Assembly: GCA_021442155.1 (NCBI GenBank)
Contig: CM038229.1
Span: forward strand, 72,684,443 to 72,748,442
Reading direction: 5' to 3'
From: Cymbidium sinense
Taxonomy: Eukaryota; Streptophyta; Magnoliopsida; Asparagales; Orchidaceae
DNA: 64,000 nucleotides
A program made the position numbers and the translations under genes. Below the pieces are notes generated by a model. It was given only the letters and a program-made list of their open reading frames with translations, searched no databases and had not been told where the DNA came from. This document shows positions 34,254-47,400 of this stretch, piece after piece. Positions within the stretch are counted from its first letter, which is position 1. Every line of letters starts with the position of its first letter.

Positions 34254-34660
34254 TCATCTTCCGGACATGCCAACTCTTTGGCAAGTTTTGCCAAATCTAC
34301 GTTCTCTGCGGAAACCTATGTAACTTAGAATGAACAACTTCATGGTGTACTCATGGTAATGACGAAGATTGGGCTTGAGGACTTGGTAGGACCCGATAAT
34401 CTGGTTGATCACCAACTTAGAATCCCTAAAGATGTTGGTGCTCTTGATGTTGATGGTGATGACTAACTCCAAACCAGTAATCAAAGCCTCATACTCAGCT
34501 TCATTGTTGGTGCAAGGGTTGGAAAGATAGTATGAGAATATCATAACATCACTGTTTGGAGTTAGAAGAACTATTCCTGCCCCTGCCTTTTTTGGGACTA
34601 TAGATCATGGTGCTTCACCTTTAAGAAAAGAAGCAGCACCATTAAAATACATCTCCAATC
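34254..34660 (-). pseudogene. Element A RNase H (archaeal-type) remnant
   Basis: An open stretch of 96 codons contains NNEAEYEALITGLELVI and FRDSKLVINQIIGSY, the pattern of the archaeal-like RNase H that Tat/Ogre lineage Gypsy elements carry next to integrase (established knowledge). Its presence here supports placing element A in that lineage. Confidence 0.85.
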
Positions 34661-34949
34661 AGTGGTTGCTAGCCTCCTCTAAGTTCATGATTTGTTCATC
34701 GGGAGATCGTCACTAAGCGAGAGAGAATCGGGAAGTGGGTGTCTTCTAAGAAATGCGTGCCATCTTTATCGCAGAGGGTACAAAAGTGATATCAATGAGA
34801 GTATCATGGACCACCAAATGTCGAGCATTGGTCATGTCATGAGATCTTGTGGATTGGTTCACAGATCAAGTTCACATGAAAGCATGTGTCTAGCTTTAGA
34901 TGCAAAGATCAAAGCTAGGCAATGTTTCTCAATGGGTGGTTAGTTTGCT

Positions 34950-36030
34950 TTAGCAGGAATCAAATGATGGATGAGGTAGTAGAGTGTACTTTCCTTCCCC
35001 TCATTGTTGGCTTAGGCCAATGAGCAGAGTCATCCAATGCGTGTAAAGGATGATGGCTTTGCACGGGATAGGGGATAGAGAAGCTGGACTTCACCAAGTA
35101 TTCTTTGATTTCATTGAATATGTGCTAACACTTATCATCCCACTTGAATTTAGTGTCCTTTTTGACAAGTATAGAGAATGGCTTGCATCTCCCCGATAGA
35201 TTTGAGATAAAGCATCTTAGATATGCCAATCATCCCTGAAAGGACCTGAGTTGACTTACACTCTTAGGAGGTGGCATTTCTAAGATAGTTTTAATCTTCT
35301 CAGGATCTATTTATATTCCCCAGTATCGAATAACAAACCCAAGGAATTTCCACGACTCGAATGCACACTTTGGATTCATTTTGAGGTTATATTGTCTTAA
35401 CCATTCAAAACTACTCTCAAGTCAAAGAGGTGGTCTTTTTTTCTACTTTTGACTACTAGATCATCAACATAGCACTCAACCTTGGATAAATGAGTTCATT
35501 TAAAGATCGAGTCATGGCGTTGGTAGACATTTTTTAAGGCCGAAAGGCATGACCCTATAACAGAAGATTATGTCGGGGTTCAGAAAGTAGTGTTTCTTTT
35601 ATCTTCAAGAGACATCTTGATTTGGTTATAACCAGATGATCCAACCATAAAAGAGAACACAACATGAGATGAGGCAATGTCCACCATTAATTCTGGTATA
35701 GGAAGAGGAAACGCATCCTTCTGGCCATTCATCTTCTTAACTAGGATGACACTAGCTAACCAGGTAGGATATTTTCTTCCCTGATGAAACCAACATCGAT
35801 CAGTTTCTTGACTTCAAAAATGACCTTGTTGTTCAATTTCTAATGCATGTCTAGGAGCTTGCTTAATAGGGGTAACATTAGGTCTATTGCTAGCTTGTGG
35901 ACTAATGGGAGATAATCAGGCATTTCTTCATAACTCCATGCAGTCTTTAAACTCGGTCAATAACTAAGTCATTGGTTTCTTCTTCATTTGCAATGAGTGA
36001 TGTTGAGATTTTCTTCTATCCAGGTTGATT
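34950..36030 (-). pseudogene. Element A reverse transcriptase remnant
   Basis: Minus-strand blocks in order are KVIFEVKKLIDVGFIRE, LASVILVKKMNGQ, DAFPLPIPELMVD, FSFMVGSSGYNQIKMS and the catalytic ECYVDDLVVKSRKK, with YVDD at 35460-35471. The first active-site region reads FMVG where FMDG is usual, so one catalytic aspartate appears replaced. Many stops and frame changes. The enzyme would copy genomic RNA into DNA; this copy is inactive. Confidence 0.88.
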
Positions 36031-37760
36031 TCTTTAAGCTTGTCTATTGAATGAATTTCTTCTTCAAATTTTGTGGTGCATCCTTGACTTGAAGATCATT
36101 TGGATCATCTGAGATTTCTAAACACATATTCTCATAAGAGTTGGGGATGTGTGAGAAGAACCTATCGGACTCCAAATGGTTGGTAACAACTAGTAATCTA
36201 TCATCATTGGACCCAATCGAATCCCACGCTCTTGATTGTTTCCTTGCCTGTATTGTTCCATAATTTTCCAAAGTACTCTGACCTATTCTTGGACCAAGTG
36301 TGAGGAACCAAACCTTTCTGTATGATATTTTGAACACAAGGAGAGTAAAAATAAACTAGTAATTCCATTAATTCTTTAAAAATATCTTCCTCAAGTCTTA
36401 CATCCAGCTCTGGACTTGAGGATGATGAACCTAGAAAGAACCTTTTCTACTTCATGTCACTAGAATACTTAAGGACTTTCTTAACTATCAAACCTTTAAC
36501 TTTTTGAGATGTAAGTGAGGTAAGAGCTAAGGTTCCCAACAGCTATCTGATAGTTCTACATTAACCAGATTCAAATTCTTTGCTTTGCTTGGAGGCCCGA
36601 TCTTTGTCACTGTCTGGAATGAAAGTCACCTCCAATGGACCCTGCTGAGAGGGGTTGGCCGGTATACTAATCACATTAGACTCATCCTTTGAGATGGATT
36701 CCAAGTCTATGTGAATAGTACTCTTATGGAACACGACCTCTATTGGTGAGGCCAACTAGGGTCTCCACCTCTACCTCTCTTTCTCCCTCTCTGCTTGTGG
36801 AGGTTGAGCCATTCTACCCACATGTCCATATGATAGAATGGACTATGGGTGGAATGTGATATGCGGCTCTATTTCTTTCTCATTTTCCCTTTCTTGTGCA
36901 CTTGGATTTCCATTTTTCTTTTCATTTTCTTTTATCTATTCCTTTTCTTGACTTTATTCTTCTTTTATTTTTGCATTTGAATTTTTCCCAAGTTCACGAG
37001 AAAGGGTGTGTTGTGGAAGATAGTAGGTCACATCCTCATAAATCTCAACCTCTCTAACTAAAAATAACTTTTTATCATCATTGACATGATATTCAATTCC
37101 ATCTTTTAAATTTGATGTCGATGAAGGATGGAGCGATCTTATTGATGTATCCAAGGCCTTCAAGCAAAGTAGTGAATGAAGTATTTGAATCAATGATGTA
37201 GAACTTGGCTTGATCTTCCATCATCTCCAATGGTAACACTATAGAACCTAAAGCCGCTCACCTTGATCATTGAATCCTCTCAATCATCATCTCTCCTGAG
37301 TGTAGACATTGATCCTCAAATAGGCAAGGGTCTTTAGACTCATAATGTTCAGATGCACTGGTCCACAAGAACCACGGTGAGTCAACTGTCCATGTCATGT
37401 GATGTAGGGGCGGTTATGCTCCAAGTCCCCTAGTAGAAGGTCTTCATCGGTGAAGGTAATCCCTTGGGCTTCTTTTATATAGTGTGCTTCCTCACCTATA
37501 ACGGTCAGCTGAGCTAAGCATATCTCAAGATCAAGGAGGGCATTGATTAGTGATTCCCTCATCTCTTTAGATAAGACAAGGGCATCATAGATGCTTAGCT
37601 TAGATGGAAACTTTCTAAGGTGAGAAAGGATGTCCACCTTGTTCCACATGCATATCCAAGGGTGGAGCATCCTGGAAGGGCTTCTCAATCTTGATAATAA
37701 ATTGTTTCCCTTTATCTTGAGGTGTAGGTAGAACCTTGCCACTGAGGTTGACTTCACTCA
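36031..37760 (-). pseudogene. Element A protease and linker region
   Basis: Minus-strand blocks are KISLLD-like SIYDALVLSKEMRESLINAL, ITFTDEDLLLGDLEHNRPYI, then the retropepsin region with LNIMSLKTLAYLRI, and ATTHLQ-type sequence at 36,954-37,193 ending KDGIEYHV. The TFTDEDL...HN block followed by an LNIM-type retropepsin is typical of Tat/Ogre polyproteins. The catalytic Asp stretch and the LNIM stretch are in different frames (near 37,330-37,370), so a frameshift hits the active site. Confidence 0.75.
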
Positions 37761-37807
37761 GAGGCAATGGTGGCAAGTTCACTACACTTCAAGCTCACCT
37801 ACAACTC

Positions 37808-40800
37808 CTATGGGACTCTCATGGATGATTCCAAGTCTATCTCAAGAGGTGTAGTATTTAGAGTTGGAAAGTCAGAAGGAGGAAGATCAAAATTGTTATA
37901 GTTTATTGAAGAGTTATCATTAGGAATAGAAGAAGATAACTCATTAGTAGAGACACAAATGTAATTTAGATCAGCTTTATTCTTCAATTTCTTGGAACTT
38001 TTTGGAGGTACAAAGTAGAAGTCAAGTAGAGTGAGTGGAGTAAGGGATTTGGTGCCCTTATCTACATATATAAGAGTTCTACTAGTAGAAGAAATAGAAG
38101 AGCTAGCTGAAATGGAAGAAGCCACCGGTGTGGAAGCTACAACTAAAGGTTGGAGGCTAGACACGATCGGTGGCTATGCTAAAGGGCTATCCCGAGCTAA
38201 CACATGCTGCTGCTACTGCTGTTGGTGTTGAGCTCCCACTTTCCTAGAGTTGGCACTAGCAACTTGCAAACCTTCCTTGGTGTTGGAGATTTGAGCTGAC
38301 TCAAGCACCTGCAAGGAAAGCTTTTGATCTTCTGGACTATCTTCTTAGAGGTACAAGATAAGGAGATATCCCAACCTTCTTTTGTTTTGGTAGGAACACA
38401 TGTATCCCCAAGGATTACCCTGATAGAATTGGAAGGTTATTCCAAAAGGTATTCCTTCGGGATAACTATAACACTGGTCTTGAAACTGTGTTCAAGCCTA
38501 TCCTTGAATGTGAAGCAATCCTCCAAAACATGGCCTAGCATATGATGGTAAGGGAAAAAGTTTAGATCATGACTTTTGCTTACTTCCTCCAGTCTCCTAG
38601 GCTCAGGTAGCTGAAAATCATGTTTCTTTAAGAGATTCTTAAAGATTTTCCTGATTACCTCCCACTTAAAAGAATAAAGTTTGTTTAACTTATCTAAAAG
38701 AGTAGGTGGACCATAGCTACAGCGATGGGTATGCATCTTTGTTGTTCTGGTATGGTGAGGTGTGGTCGGAGGAGGCGTGGAGGAGGTGGGGTTGCCTCGG
38801 TGGTGGCAAAGGAGGTGGAGGCTGCTGAGGTCATGGTCTCTCAAACTGATCTCTAGCTCGCTGCTTCCCCTTATTAACCACTACTACTACTCCAGGTTTC
38901 TTCTCATAGACCTTCTGTGGCTTCTGTTAGGCAATTGGTCTTGAAAAGCCAACTATTTGGCCTCTCCTTGTAGACTAGCAGCCATGTTGATTAGCTTCTT
39001 AAATGTCTTGATAGTGAAGCCCTTAAGCATGAAGGTGATCAGGCCATAGATATTATTCAAGAGAATCTCAATGGCATGTTGTTCAGACAGTCTGCAGTTT
39101 ACACTTCATACTCAGGTTATGCCATCAAAGAATATAATCAATGAGGGACTCACTGGGGTGTTGTTGTGCTACAATGAGATCGCCAATAGTAACCGTTTGT
39201 TAAGCTCCAGAAAACCTCTTGATAAAGAGTTGCTCCAACTCAATAAATATCTTTATTGAACTATTGGGAAGTTCAGTATACCAATCGAAAGTAATCCCTA
39301 CTAGGTTGCTAACGAAGAGGCAAAAAAGTAAAGAGTCGTTTCCACCTGCGTTGGAATAATTGGCCCTGAAATGTGCTATATGCTTCTTTGGATTTCCACT
39401 ACCATCAAAGCTATTGATGGAAGGAGGCATGAAACCCTTGGGATATTGGATAGCATCAAATTCCTCTGGGTCGGGTCTACCCTTTGGAATCGATGATCCT
39501 CCACGGGAGCCAAAGCTTCCTTCACACTACTAACCATGGATTTGATATCTTTTCTTGTATGGAGTACTTTCCACTACCTTCCTATGCTAGTGCTACCTTG
39601 CTCAATGGGAGGTAAAGTCTTACTGGGTCCAAGACATGCACTAATTCGGGTTGGTGATGTCGGTAGTAGGATGAACTAAAGGGCTTATTTGCAAAACTAA
39701 TAAGTCCTATAACTGACATGCCATCATATCAATCTTCATCATACGCCTCAGCCTGGTCTTAGAGGCTGATTCTGCGATGTCTTCTTGATCAACCTCATCA
39801 CCTTCCATGGCTTATTGTTCCCTGAGAAGAGACTCTCTAGTGTCAACCATGCAAACTCCAGCTGAGTCTCCCAATAAGTCATCTTTGTTGGGATCGAAGC
39901 TAACTCTCTCCTCATATGATAAATCGTATCCCAAAATCTCCTTCTTTTTCATGAAATAATGAGCCACTATCTCATCTAAAGAATGGTCAATCTGAGTGAG
40001 TACAAATATCTTCGGCTGACCGATGTGATCACTATCGTGTAATGAGAGGCACCAGACCTTGCCTTGGACTGGAGAGTCAATCCTATGTGGACTGTACTCA
40101 CTGGATGAATGACACTCTTGACTGCTACTAGCTATAAGAGGGGTAACAATCCTAGGGATGTTCCTGCTTGGTGTACTATCATCTGCCATATCTGAAATAC
40201 TCACCATCTCACATCCTGGTATGCGGAGTTGGTGAAGGGATGACCGATGCTTGGGGTCACCACTCCTTTACCATCAGGGTAGAAGGTCGGCAGAGAGCTT
40301 CGGCCTACCATATATGGTGTTGAAGGGATAGGATCCCTTATAGTCAAATCACCAAGGTGCGCTTTTCCTGGATGTGTCCTTCATGGCCTTAGATGGAGCA
40401 GATGTTGTAACTGGCGGTGATGGTGGAAGGGGTAGAGCGGTGGTGGAGAAACCACGACTCTCAGGGCTGTCCTCATGATGACTAGTCCCAGCAAGAAGGA
40501 TACTGTCTGTATGGTGGGCAGGGCAGCCGGCTGGAAAATCAATCAAAGCGAGCGACCAACTGGTGAACCTCCTCTCTACTAGTAATATGTGTTGTATGGG
40601 CCTCATGGGCCCTCTCCTGGTGAATTTGCTTGCCCACACTGCAAGGAATGATGGATCAGAGATCAAACTGAGTCAACTCAGCGCGTCCTACTCGCCACAG
40701 CATAAACTAGATCGGTGGCATGACCTCTGCTCCTAAGCTTTGGGTGATGCACCATTGGAGGAGGTGATGAGCGGATCCTCCTAACATCCTCCCTGTCTGA

Positions 40801-41380
40801 CCCAGAGAGAGGATGGAATGGATTTTTATAACTAATGGTGAAGTAATAATGGGAAACTCATCAATGGCTGAGCGAGCTACTGCCTCCATTTCCTTCATGA
40901 TCCTGGTGTGATACCACTTGATCATGCGGTTTCTTTTCCTACACTTTGTACGGGTAGGATGGGAGGAGTGCGAGCTAGAACCATACTCAAATATAGGGGA
41001 GGCAATCCCTGAGACCAAGGGAGCCTTACCCTTAGAGGGTATAGATGAGATGGTACTAGCCCTCACTAGGGCAACATGAGAAACCTAAGAACTGCACGGG
41101 ATGATATGCTATGGTCTTGTGGTACTACCACCACTTTCCTCTTCAGCAAGGAGACAATAAAGTTAGAGGGGAAGTCAATCTTGTTGACCGGCTTCTGCAC
41201 GGTCACCTTGGTCCTACTAACTGTAGTGAGAGGAGTGCCTTCACAAGTAATTCTGGCTCCCTCGAATCCCCGACCAAAGTGAATAAGATGGGTATGGTCC
41301 AGACGGGGGAAGTCAGCTTAATCCAAAGCCAGATCCATACCATGAGGGAAGGTAAAAACAAACTTCTGAGAACCAGCCAT
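37808..41380 (-). pseudogene. Element A gag region
   Basis: The probable start is the ATG at 41380 (MAGSQKFVFTFPHGMDLALD). The retrotransposon gag domain lies at 39200-39430: NSFDGSGNPKKHIAHFRANY...GITFDWYTELP...LFIKRF. A proline-rich stretch lies at about 38,750-38,840. Next comes a Y-H-x3-GH-x4-DC block, FFPYHHMLGHVLEDCFTFKD, at about 38,510-38,570. Element B shows the same order at the same spacing (1.95 kb from start to gag domain). Gag forms the element's particle. Many stops break this copy. Confidence 0.85.
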
Positions 41381-44300
41381 TTCAACAATTGTAAGAGACT
41401 GAAACTGTACTGTCACTATATTGCAACTGACTGTAAGAATCTGCAATAGAAAATGAGTTTGTATCAGATTTCTATCTTTATAAATTTTTTGAATTTTGAA
41501 TTTGAAAATTTGAACCGACATCCAACAACTTGGAAGTGTTAAGTGGGGTTCAAATAGATTTGAGAAGATTGATTGAAAGACGAATTTTGAATATGAATCC
41601 AACTTCAACAAATTTAGGTATGTTGAAATATGGATTCAAATTTTTTGATAAGGATGCTTCCAAAGGTTCATGTTTGTTTGAATTTTAGTTTTTGATTTGA
41701 GGAACCTTTCTTTTAACAAATTTGGGTATGTTAAGATAAGGGTCAAATTGATTTTGTTTTCATTTGGTTGATTTTGGAATTTCACTTACTTAGCAAATTT
41801 AAGTATGCTAAGTGAAGTGTTTGAGAATGATTGTTTCTTTTTGTGAATTTTTATTTTGATTTTGGAAAATTTTGGAATTCTCATTTAGCAAATTTAAGTA
41901 TGCTAAGTGAAGAACCCAAGTGTGTTTTGTTTGATAGGATTCTTTGCAAATTTAGGTAAGCTAAGAAAATCCTAAGTGTGTTTCATTTATTTTGATGTCT
42001 TGATTTTTGGAAAGGTAGGATCCTTAGCAAATTTGGGTATGCTAAGCGAATCCTAAGTGTTTAATTTTTTTTTATTTTGATGTTTTGATTTTTGAAAAGA
42101 TAGGATCCTTAGCAAATTTGGGTATGCTAAGGGAATCCTAAGTGTTTCATTTTTTTTTTTTTTTTTTGAAATGGTAGGATCCTTAGCAAATTTAGGTATG
42201 CTAAGAAAATCCTAAGTATTTCATTTTTATTTTGATTTGATTGAAAGTGGAGACTTTACTTTAGCAAATTTGGTATGCTAAAGATGAAGACCTGCTTAGT
42301 TTTGTGAAATGGAAATTTCACTTAGCAAATTTGGGTATGCTAAATGAAATTCTAAATGGTGTGTTCAAATTTTTTTATTTCATTTTGGTTTTAAAAATGG
42401 AAACTTCTCCTTAGAAAATTTGGTTGCTAAGGAAAGAAGTTCCAAAGGTGTTTGAAAATTTTTGGATTTTGAATTTGGAAACTTCACTAAACAAATTTGA
42501 GTATGTTAAATGAGGTTCCAAATGGTGTCTGAAAATTTTGATTTTGGATTTGGAAACTTCACGTAGCAAATTTGAGTATGCTAAATGAGGTTCCAAATGG
42601 TGTTTGAAAATTTTTATTTTGGATTTGGAAACTTTACTTAGTAAATTTGAGTATGCTAAATGAGGTTCCAAATGGTGTTTGAAAATTTTGATTTCGGATT
42701 TGGAAATTTCACTTAGCAAATTTGAGTATGCTAAATGAGATTCCAAATGGGGTTTGAATACTTTTAAATTTTGAATTTGGAGACTTCACTTAGCAAATTT
42801 GAGTATGCTAAATGAGGTTCCAAAATGTGTTTGAAAATTTTAAAATATGATTATTGATTTTTGATTTTGGATTTTGGACTTGGAGACTTCACTTAACAAA
42901 TTTGGGTATGTTAAATGAAGTTCCAAATGTGTTTTGAAAGTTTTTTATTTTGGATTTGGAGACTTCACTTAACAAATTTTGGTATGTTAAATGAAGTTCC
43001 AAATGTGTTTGGAAAATTTTTTGGATTTTGAATTTGGAGACTTCACTTAACAAATTTATGTATGCTAAATGAAGTTCCAAATGTGTTTGGAAATCCTTGG
43101 ATTTTGAATTTGGAAACTTCACTTAACAAATTTGCGTATGATAAATGAAGTTCCAAATGTGTTTGAATTTTGAAAATATGATTGTTAAGTTTTAATTTCT
43201 GAAAAGAGGACTTCCATTAAACAAATTTGGGTATGTTGGAATGGAGGTCAATCTTATTTTTAAAATATGAAAATTTTTGTTTTGTGTGTGATTATTGCTT
43301 TTTGAAAGAGGCAATTCCAACTTAATCATATGTGGGATATGTTTAAGTGGGGTTTCCAAATGATTTTATTTTTATTTGGGAATAAAATCTTCATTTAATA
43401 AATTTGAGTATATTAAATGAGGATGTTCATATGTGCTTTTGAAAAATTTAGTTTTGTTTTGAAGATGAAACTTCCATTCAATAGGTGTGAGTGGAAAGGT
43501 TCATGCGTGCTTTTTTAAAAAATTTTAATTTTTGGAAAGATGATTGTTCATTTTATTATTTATTTATTTATTTGAAAATGAAATCTTCATCAAAGTGAAT
43601 TGATGGAAGATATTCATTTGTGCTTTTGTAAAGTTTAATTTTGTTTGAAAATGAAGCTTCCATTCAATAAGTGTGGGTGTATTGATGGAAAGGTTCATGT
43701 GTCCTTTTGAAAATTTTTGAATTTGATTTTAGAAAGATGATTGTTCATTTTATTTTTGAAAATGAAATCTTCATCAAAGTGAATTGATGGAAGATGGTCA
43801 TTTGTACTTTTGAAAAGTTTAATTATGTTTAAAAATGAAACTTCCATTCAATAAGTGTGGGTGTATTAAATAGAAAGGTTTATATGTGCTTTTGAAAAAA
43901 ATTTTATTTTGATTTTAGAAAGATGATTGTTCATTTTAGTTTTGAAAATGAAATATTCATCAAAGTGAATTGATGCAAAGATGTTCATTTGTGCCTTTGG
44001 AAAAGATTGTTATTTGTATTTTGAAGATTCCTACATGTAACAATTTCAATAATTGTTAGATGAGGGTGATTTAAGAAAATTTTTCTGAAAAATTTTATTA
44101 TGTGCATTTTTGAAAGAGTGCTTTTGAAAAGCAAAATTTTTATGAAAAATTTGTTTGGTCTTTATTATTTTAGAATGAACCTTTCTTTATCATAAAGGTG
44201 ATAAAGAGGAAGTCTTTAAATGTTTTTCTTTTATTAGATTTTTATTTTACCCATTGGAGAACCCAACAGGGGTTTTCAGACCAACAAGGAATGCAGTCCT

Positions 44301-44451
44301 AAAACCTAACGATGTTAGCAAGCTTAACTTAAGGATGAAATAAGCTAAGTATAAATAGAAAAAAAGAATAGTCTAGGGTATACATAAAAGTACAAACCCA
44401 CTATCGGTACTTAGTGACAATGATTATTTACCAAAGATGGAGAGAGGAACC
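41381..44451 (-). repeat. Element A 5' leader with array of about 23 hairpin repeats
   Basis: Between the primer site and gag lies about 3.1 kb of untranslated leader. From 41,604 to 43,420 a short motif recurs every 60-110 bp; on the sense (minus) strand it reads CTTAGCATACCCAAATTTGC then TAAG, a 7-bp stem with a 10-nt loop. Copies include 41,790, 42,021, 42,110, 42,182, 42,320, 42,562, 42,893 and 43,396. Between 43,430 and 44,010 a second, looser repeat occurs (AAGTGAATTGATGGAAGAT and CTTCCATTCAATA). No coding sense is seen. Confidence 0.85.
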
Positions 44452-44470
44452 ATCCCCAGCGGAGTCGCCA
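44452..44470 (-). promoter_or_regulatory. Primer-binding site of element A
   Basis: The minus strand reads TGGCGACTCCGCTGGGGAT, eight bases inside the LTR end. This TGGCGACTC..CTGGGGA type of site, matching a tRNA 3' end, is common in plant Tat/Ogre Gypsy elements. It fixes both the minus orientation and the inner LTR border at 44479. Confidence 0.82.
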
Positions 44471-47400
44471 GAAAAATATGTGGTAAAACATTTCAATATA
44501 AGAGTCGCATTTCAAAATCTGTTGGTGAGAAAGAGAAAGATAAGCCTATAGAAATTCATCTTTTTAGGATGCCACGCAGATTCACAGAAGTACTTATTAA
44601 GGTGATTGAATATGGCATTAAGGAGAGGTGTACTATCTCGAAAGATAGAATTCACCACCCTACAATGGACCTAATCACCAAAATAAGGACTCCTAAGGAC
44701 GTTGGGTCTTCGAAGTGTACTAGAGATTCCTCCCCTACTTTACATGAAAAAGTAAAGCAGGGTTTATTTTAAACCAAGTTTGTTAAGTTTCCTATATGGG
44801 CTATCCCCCATAGTTAATTACATCCCAAGGAATGGAGATTCCTTAGGAAAACTCTCGATTAAGGCAAATGATCATTGTCTCTAAAGATTTCAATAAGAAA
44901 GGACTATCAATCGATTGGTTTGCTTTTTAAAGATCAAATGGGATTGATCAAAGAGAGATTTCTTATTGAAGTCAAACAAGAATAAATAGAAAATGCTCAT
45001 GATGCTAGGAAAACCTAGCGAACATCTCAAACTATCCTATGGTTGGGCTTCATATTTTTTTTTGAAATTGATTTAGTTTATTTGAGTTGAATTTTTATTA
45101 GAATGCTAGGACTTATAATTCCATAATACAAGATTATGGAAATGCCTATGAGGTGAGGATTTATGCTTAGGGCTCACAAATGGGAAAAGCAATCTCAGAA
45201 TCAAAACTAGGGAGCTTTGGCGAGGGCCAAAAGAATAACTTAAATCTAAGGCAAAAAAATGGGTAATTAGTTTACTGCACAAAAGATGACAAACCTCCCG
45301 ACAGCTTGGACTTACAACTGCCTGGGGGTGGTCGCCAACTAACTCCTCCTACGATTTTAAACACATGTAGGTAAGTCATATTCTTATGCAAGATAATTGG
45401 GTTGTTATTATTTAGAAAGAGAATAAGTCCTTAAACTCACTCCCTAAAGAGACTAGATCATGTAAAGGGCATGCTTCAAATGACCTAAATCTAATACAAT
45501 TCAAATTTTATTTTATTTTTATTTTTGGATAATTATTTTGACTCAAGCTAATAGGATTCATATGCCTAATGCATGAGAAATAGAGTTATTGGCCAAAATT
45601 AGCGAGAAGGGAGGAGGTGAGTTTCCACCATGACTCTCACAGGTCAAGCCAAGTTTCTCTGGTAAAGGTGGAAGCCCTCCAATCAAAAATGAAATAAGAT
45701 GTTATTGTGCATGATATTATAAAAGAAATGCTCATCCAGCTAAGGGGTTGCTAATTATTTTATCTTGATTTTAAACCTAAACTTTAGGTGAGGTAATGAG
45801 TTATTTATTCTTAGTTTTGAGTTGTTAAGTTGGGTAAAAGATTTATTTTTCCCAAAAGAGTCTAATCCACATATCCACATCCAGGTCATACATAAAGCAA
45901 GAAAGAAACTAGGAAAAGCATGTCACTTAATGCACAAGTTAAATAAATCATCAATCAATTTATAAAGTTAAGCGCAAAAAGAATAAAAGGTCGTTGTGGT
46001 CGGGCACCACCACAGATACCCGAAAATATCAAATTGGATAGCCGACCCTTATACAACCTGAATTACAAATGAATTACATTACAGCTAAGCAAGGAACTCA
46101 TTGTTATGGGGGTCTTCAAGCTTTCTTTATTCTTTCTTCTTTTCTTCTTTCTTCTTTTGGTTCCTTCCTTCAGATGGTTGGAAGGTGGATGCTCCAAGGC
46201 TTCACATGGTGCATAAGATACAATCTTATGACCAATGCTCATCCTAATTTCCATAACAATCATTCTAAAATCCTAATTGAACAAATTTACATGAAAAGGA
46301 AAGAATGGAAATCTAACTAACACCTAAAAAATAAATGTTAGCTAAAATAATCCACACAAATCCCAAGCATGTATATTGGACTTATCAACCCACACATGGG
46401 TGATTAAGTCCACCTATCCTATGGATTATTCTTAGAGGTATAAAGCACCTACAAGCAAAAGCATTTTATATTTTTTTTATTTATGTTAGTGCCCCTGAAA
46501 CACAATCCCTTGAAGAAGAGAATAGTTAGACTAAGAGCATCCTACCATTCATTCTACGAGCATGCACCCTAACATCCAGTCTAAAAAATATATCACAAAA
46601 TAAAACAAAGCATCAAACCATGCACCGACCTAATCTAAAGCTAGAAGTGGTGACTTAGGCTAATGTGTATGCTTTGAAGGCTTGTGTGGTATGCTTAGTT
46701 ATGGCTTTAAGTTAGGATTTTTAAGTGTGGAAATAGGTTAAACTTAGAGGAGGGTTTCATTTAAGTTGTTTAATTATTTTGTGTTCATTTTATTTCATAT
46801 TTTGATTTGGTTCAAGTGAATCCTACAATTAAATACTAAGTTATGAAGAGAGGGAAAGAGAAGAGGACTTCTCTTTCCTTCCTTAACCTAAGTAATTTCT
46901 AAAGTAGATTCACAATTTTGTTTTATTTAGGTGAATGTTTTGATTAATCCTAAGTTTAAATAAACTCTAAACAAACCTATTCAAAAAGAAAGGCATTTTA
47001 AGATTAAATAAAATGAATCAAAATTCACATAACACACATTACTTCATTTCTTTCCCAACATATATGACATGCATATGGATGGACCCTAAGCATATATATA
47101 CATGCAAACGAGAGTATTTAACACACTTTATGATGCATGCTAAGTAATCCATTTAAGAAAATTTGGAAGTTGAATATGCATGATTTTCTTAAGTAGAAAA
47201 GGATTTCTTTATCCAATTTTTCACATACACACATAAAAGTAAGAAAGGCATAAGTGAGTAGAACGCCATTGTTAACCAGAGGTGTAAGGCATAAAATTTA
47301 CTTAGGGCTACTTAAAGCCTTGCAACCTCGGGGTTGTCCAGACTAATATACAACTTTCCTTAAATACAAATATGTGTATAAAAGAAATGAAATGGAAAAG

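Noticed and set aside
33745..34943. Plus-strand frames of 97 and 83 codons
   Set aside because: They are antisense to the recognised integrase and RNase H of element A.
42411..43122. Two open frames with repeated peptide (LEPHLAYSNLLSEVSK type)
   Set aside because: The peptide repeat only reflects the leader's hairpin tandem DNA repeat. Frames break at every spacer length change.
41604..43420. CRISPR-like array of regularly spaced repeats
   Set aside because: The spacers are related to each other, spacing is irregular, and the context is a plant retrotransposon leader.
46063..46320. Overlapping short frames on both strands in the LTR of element A
   Set aside because: Composition is simple (Ser/Leu/Lys-rich) and no motif is recognisable.
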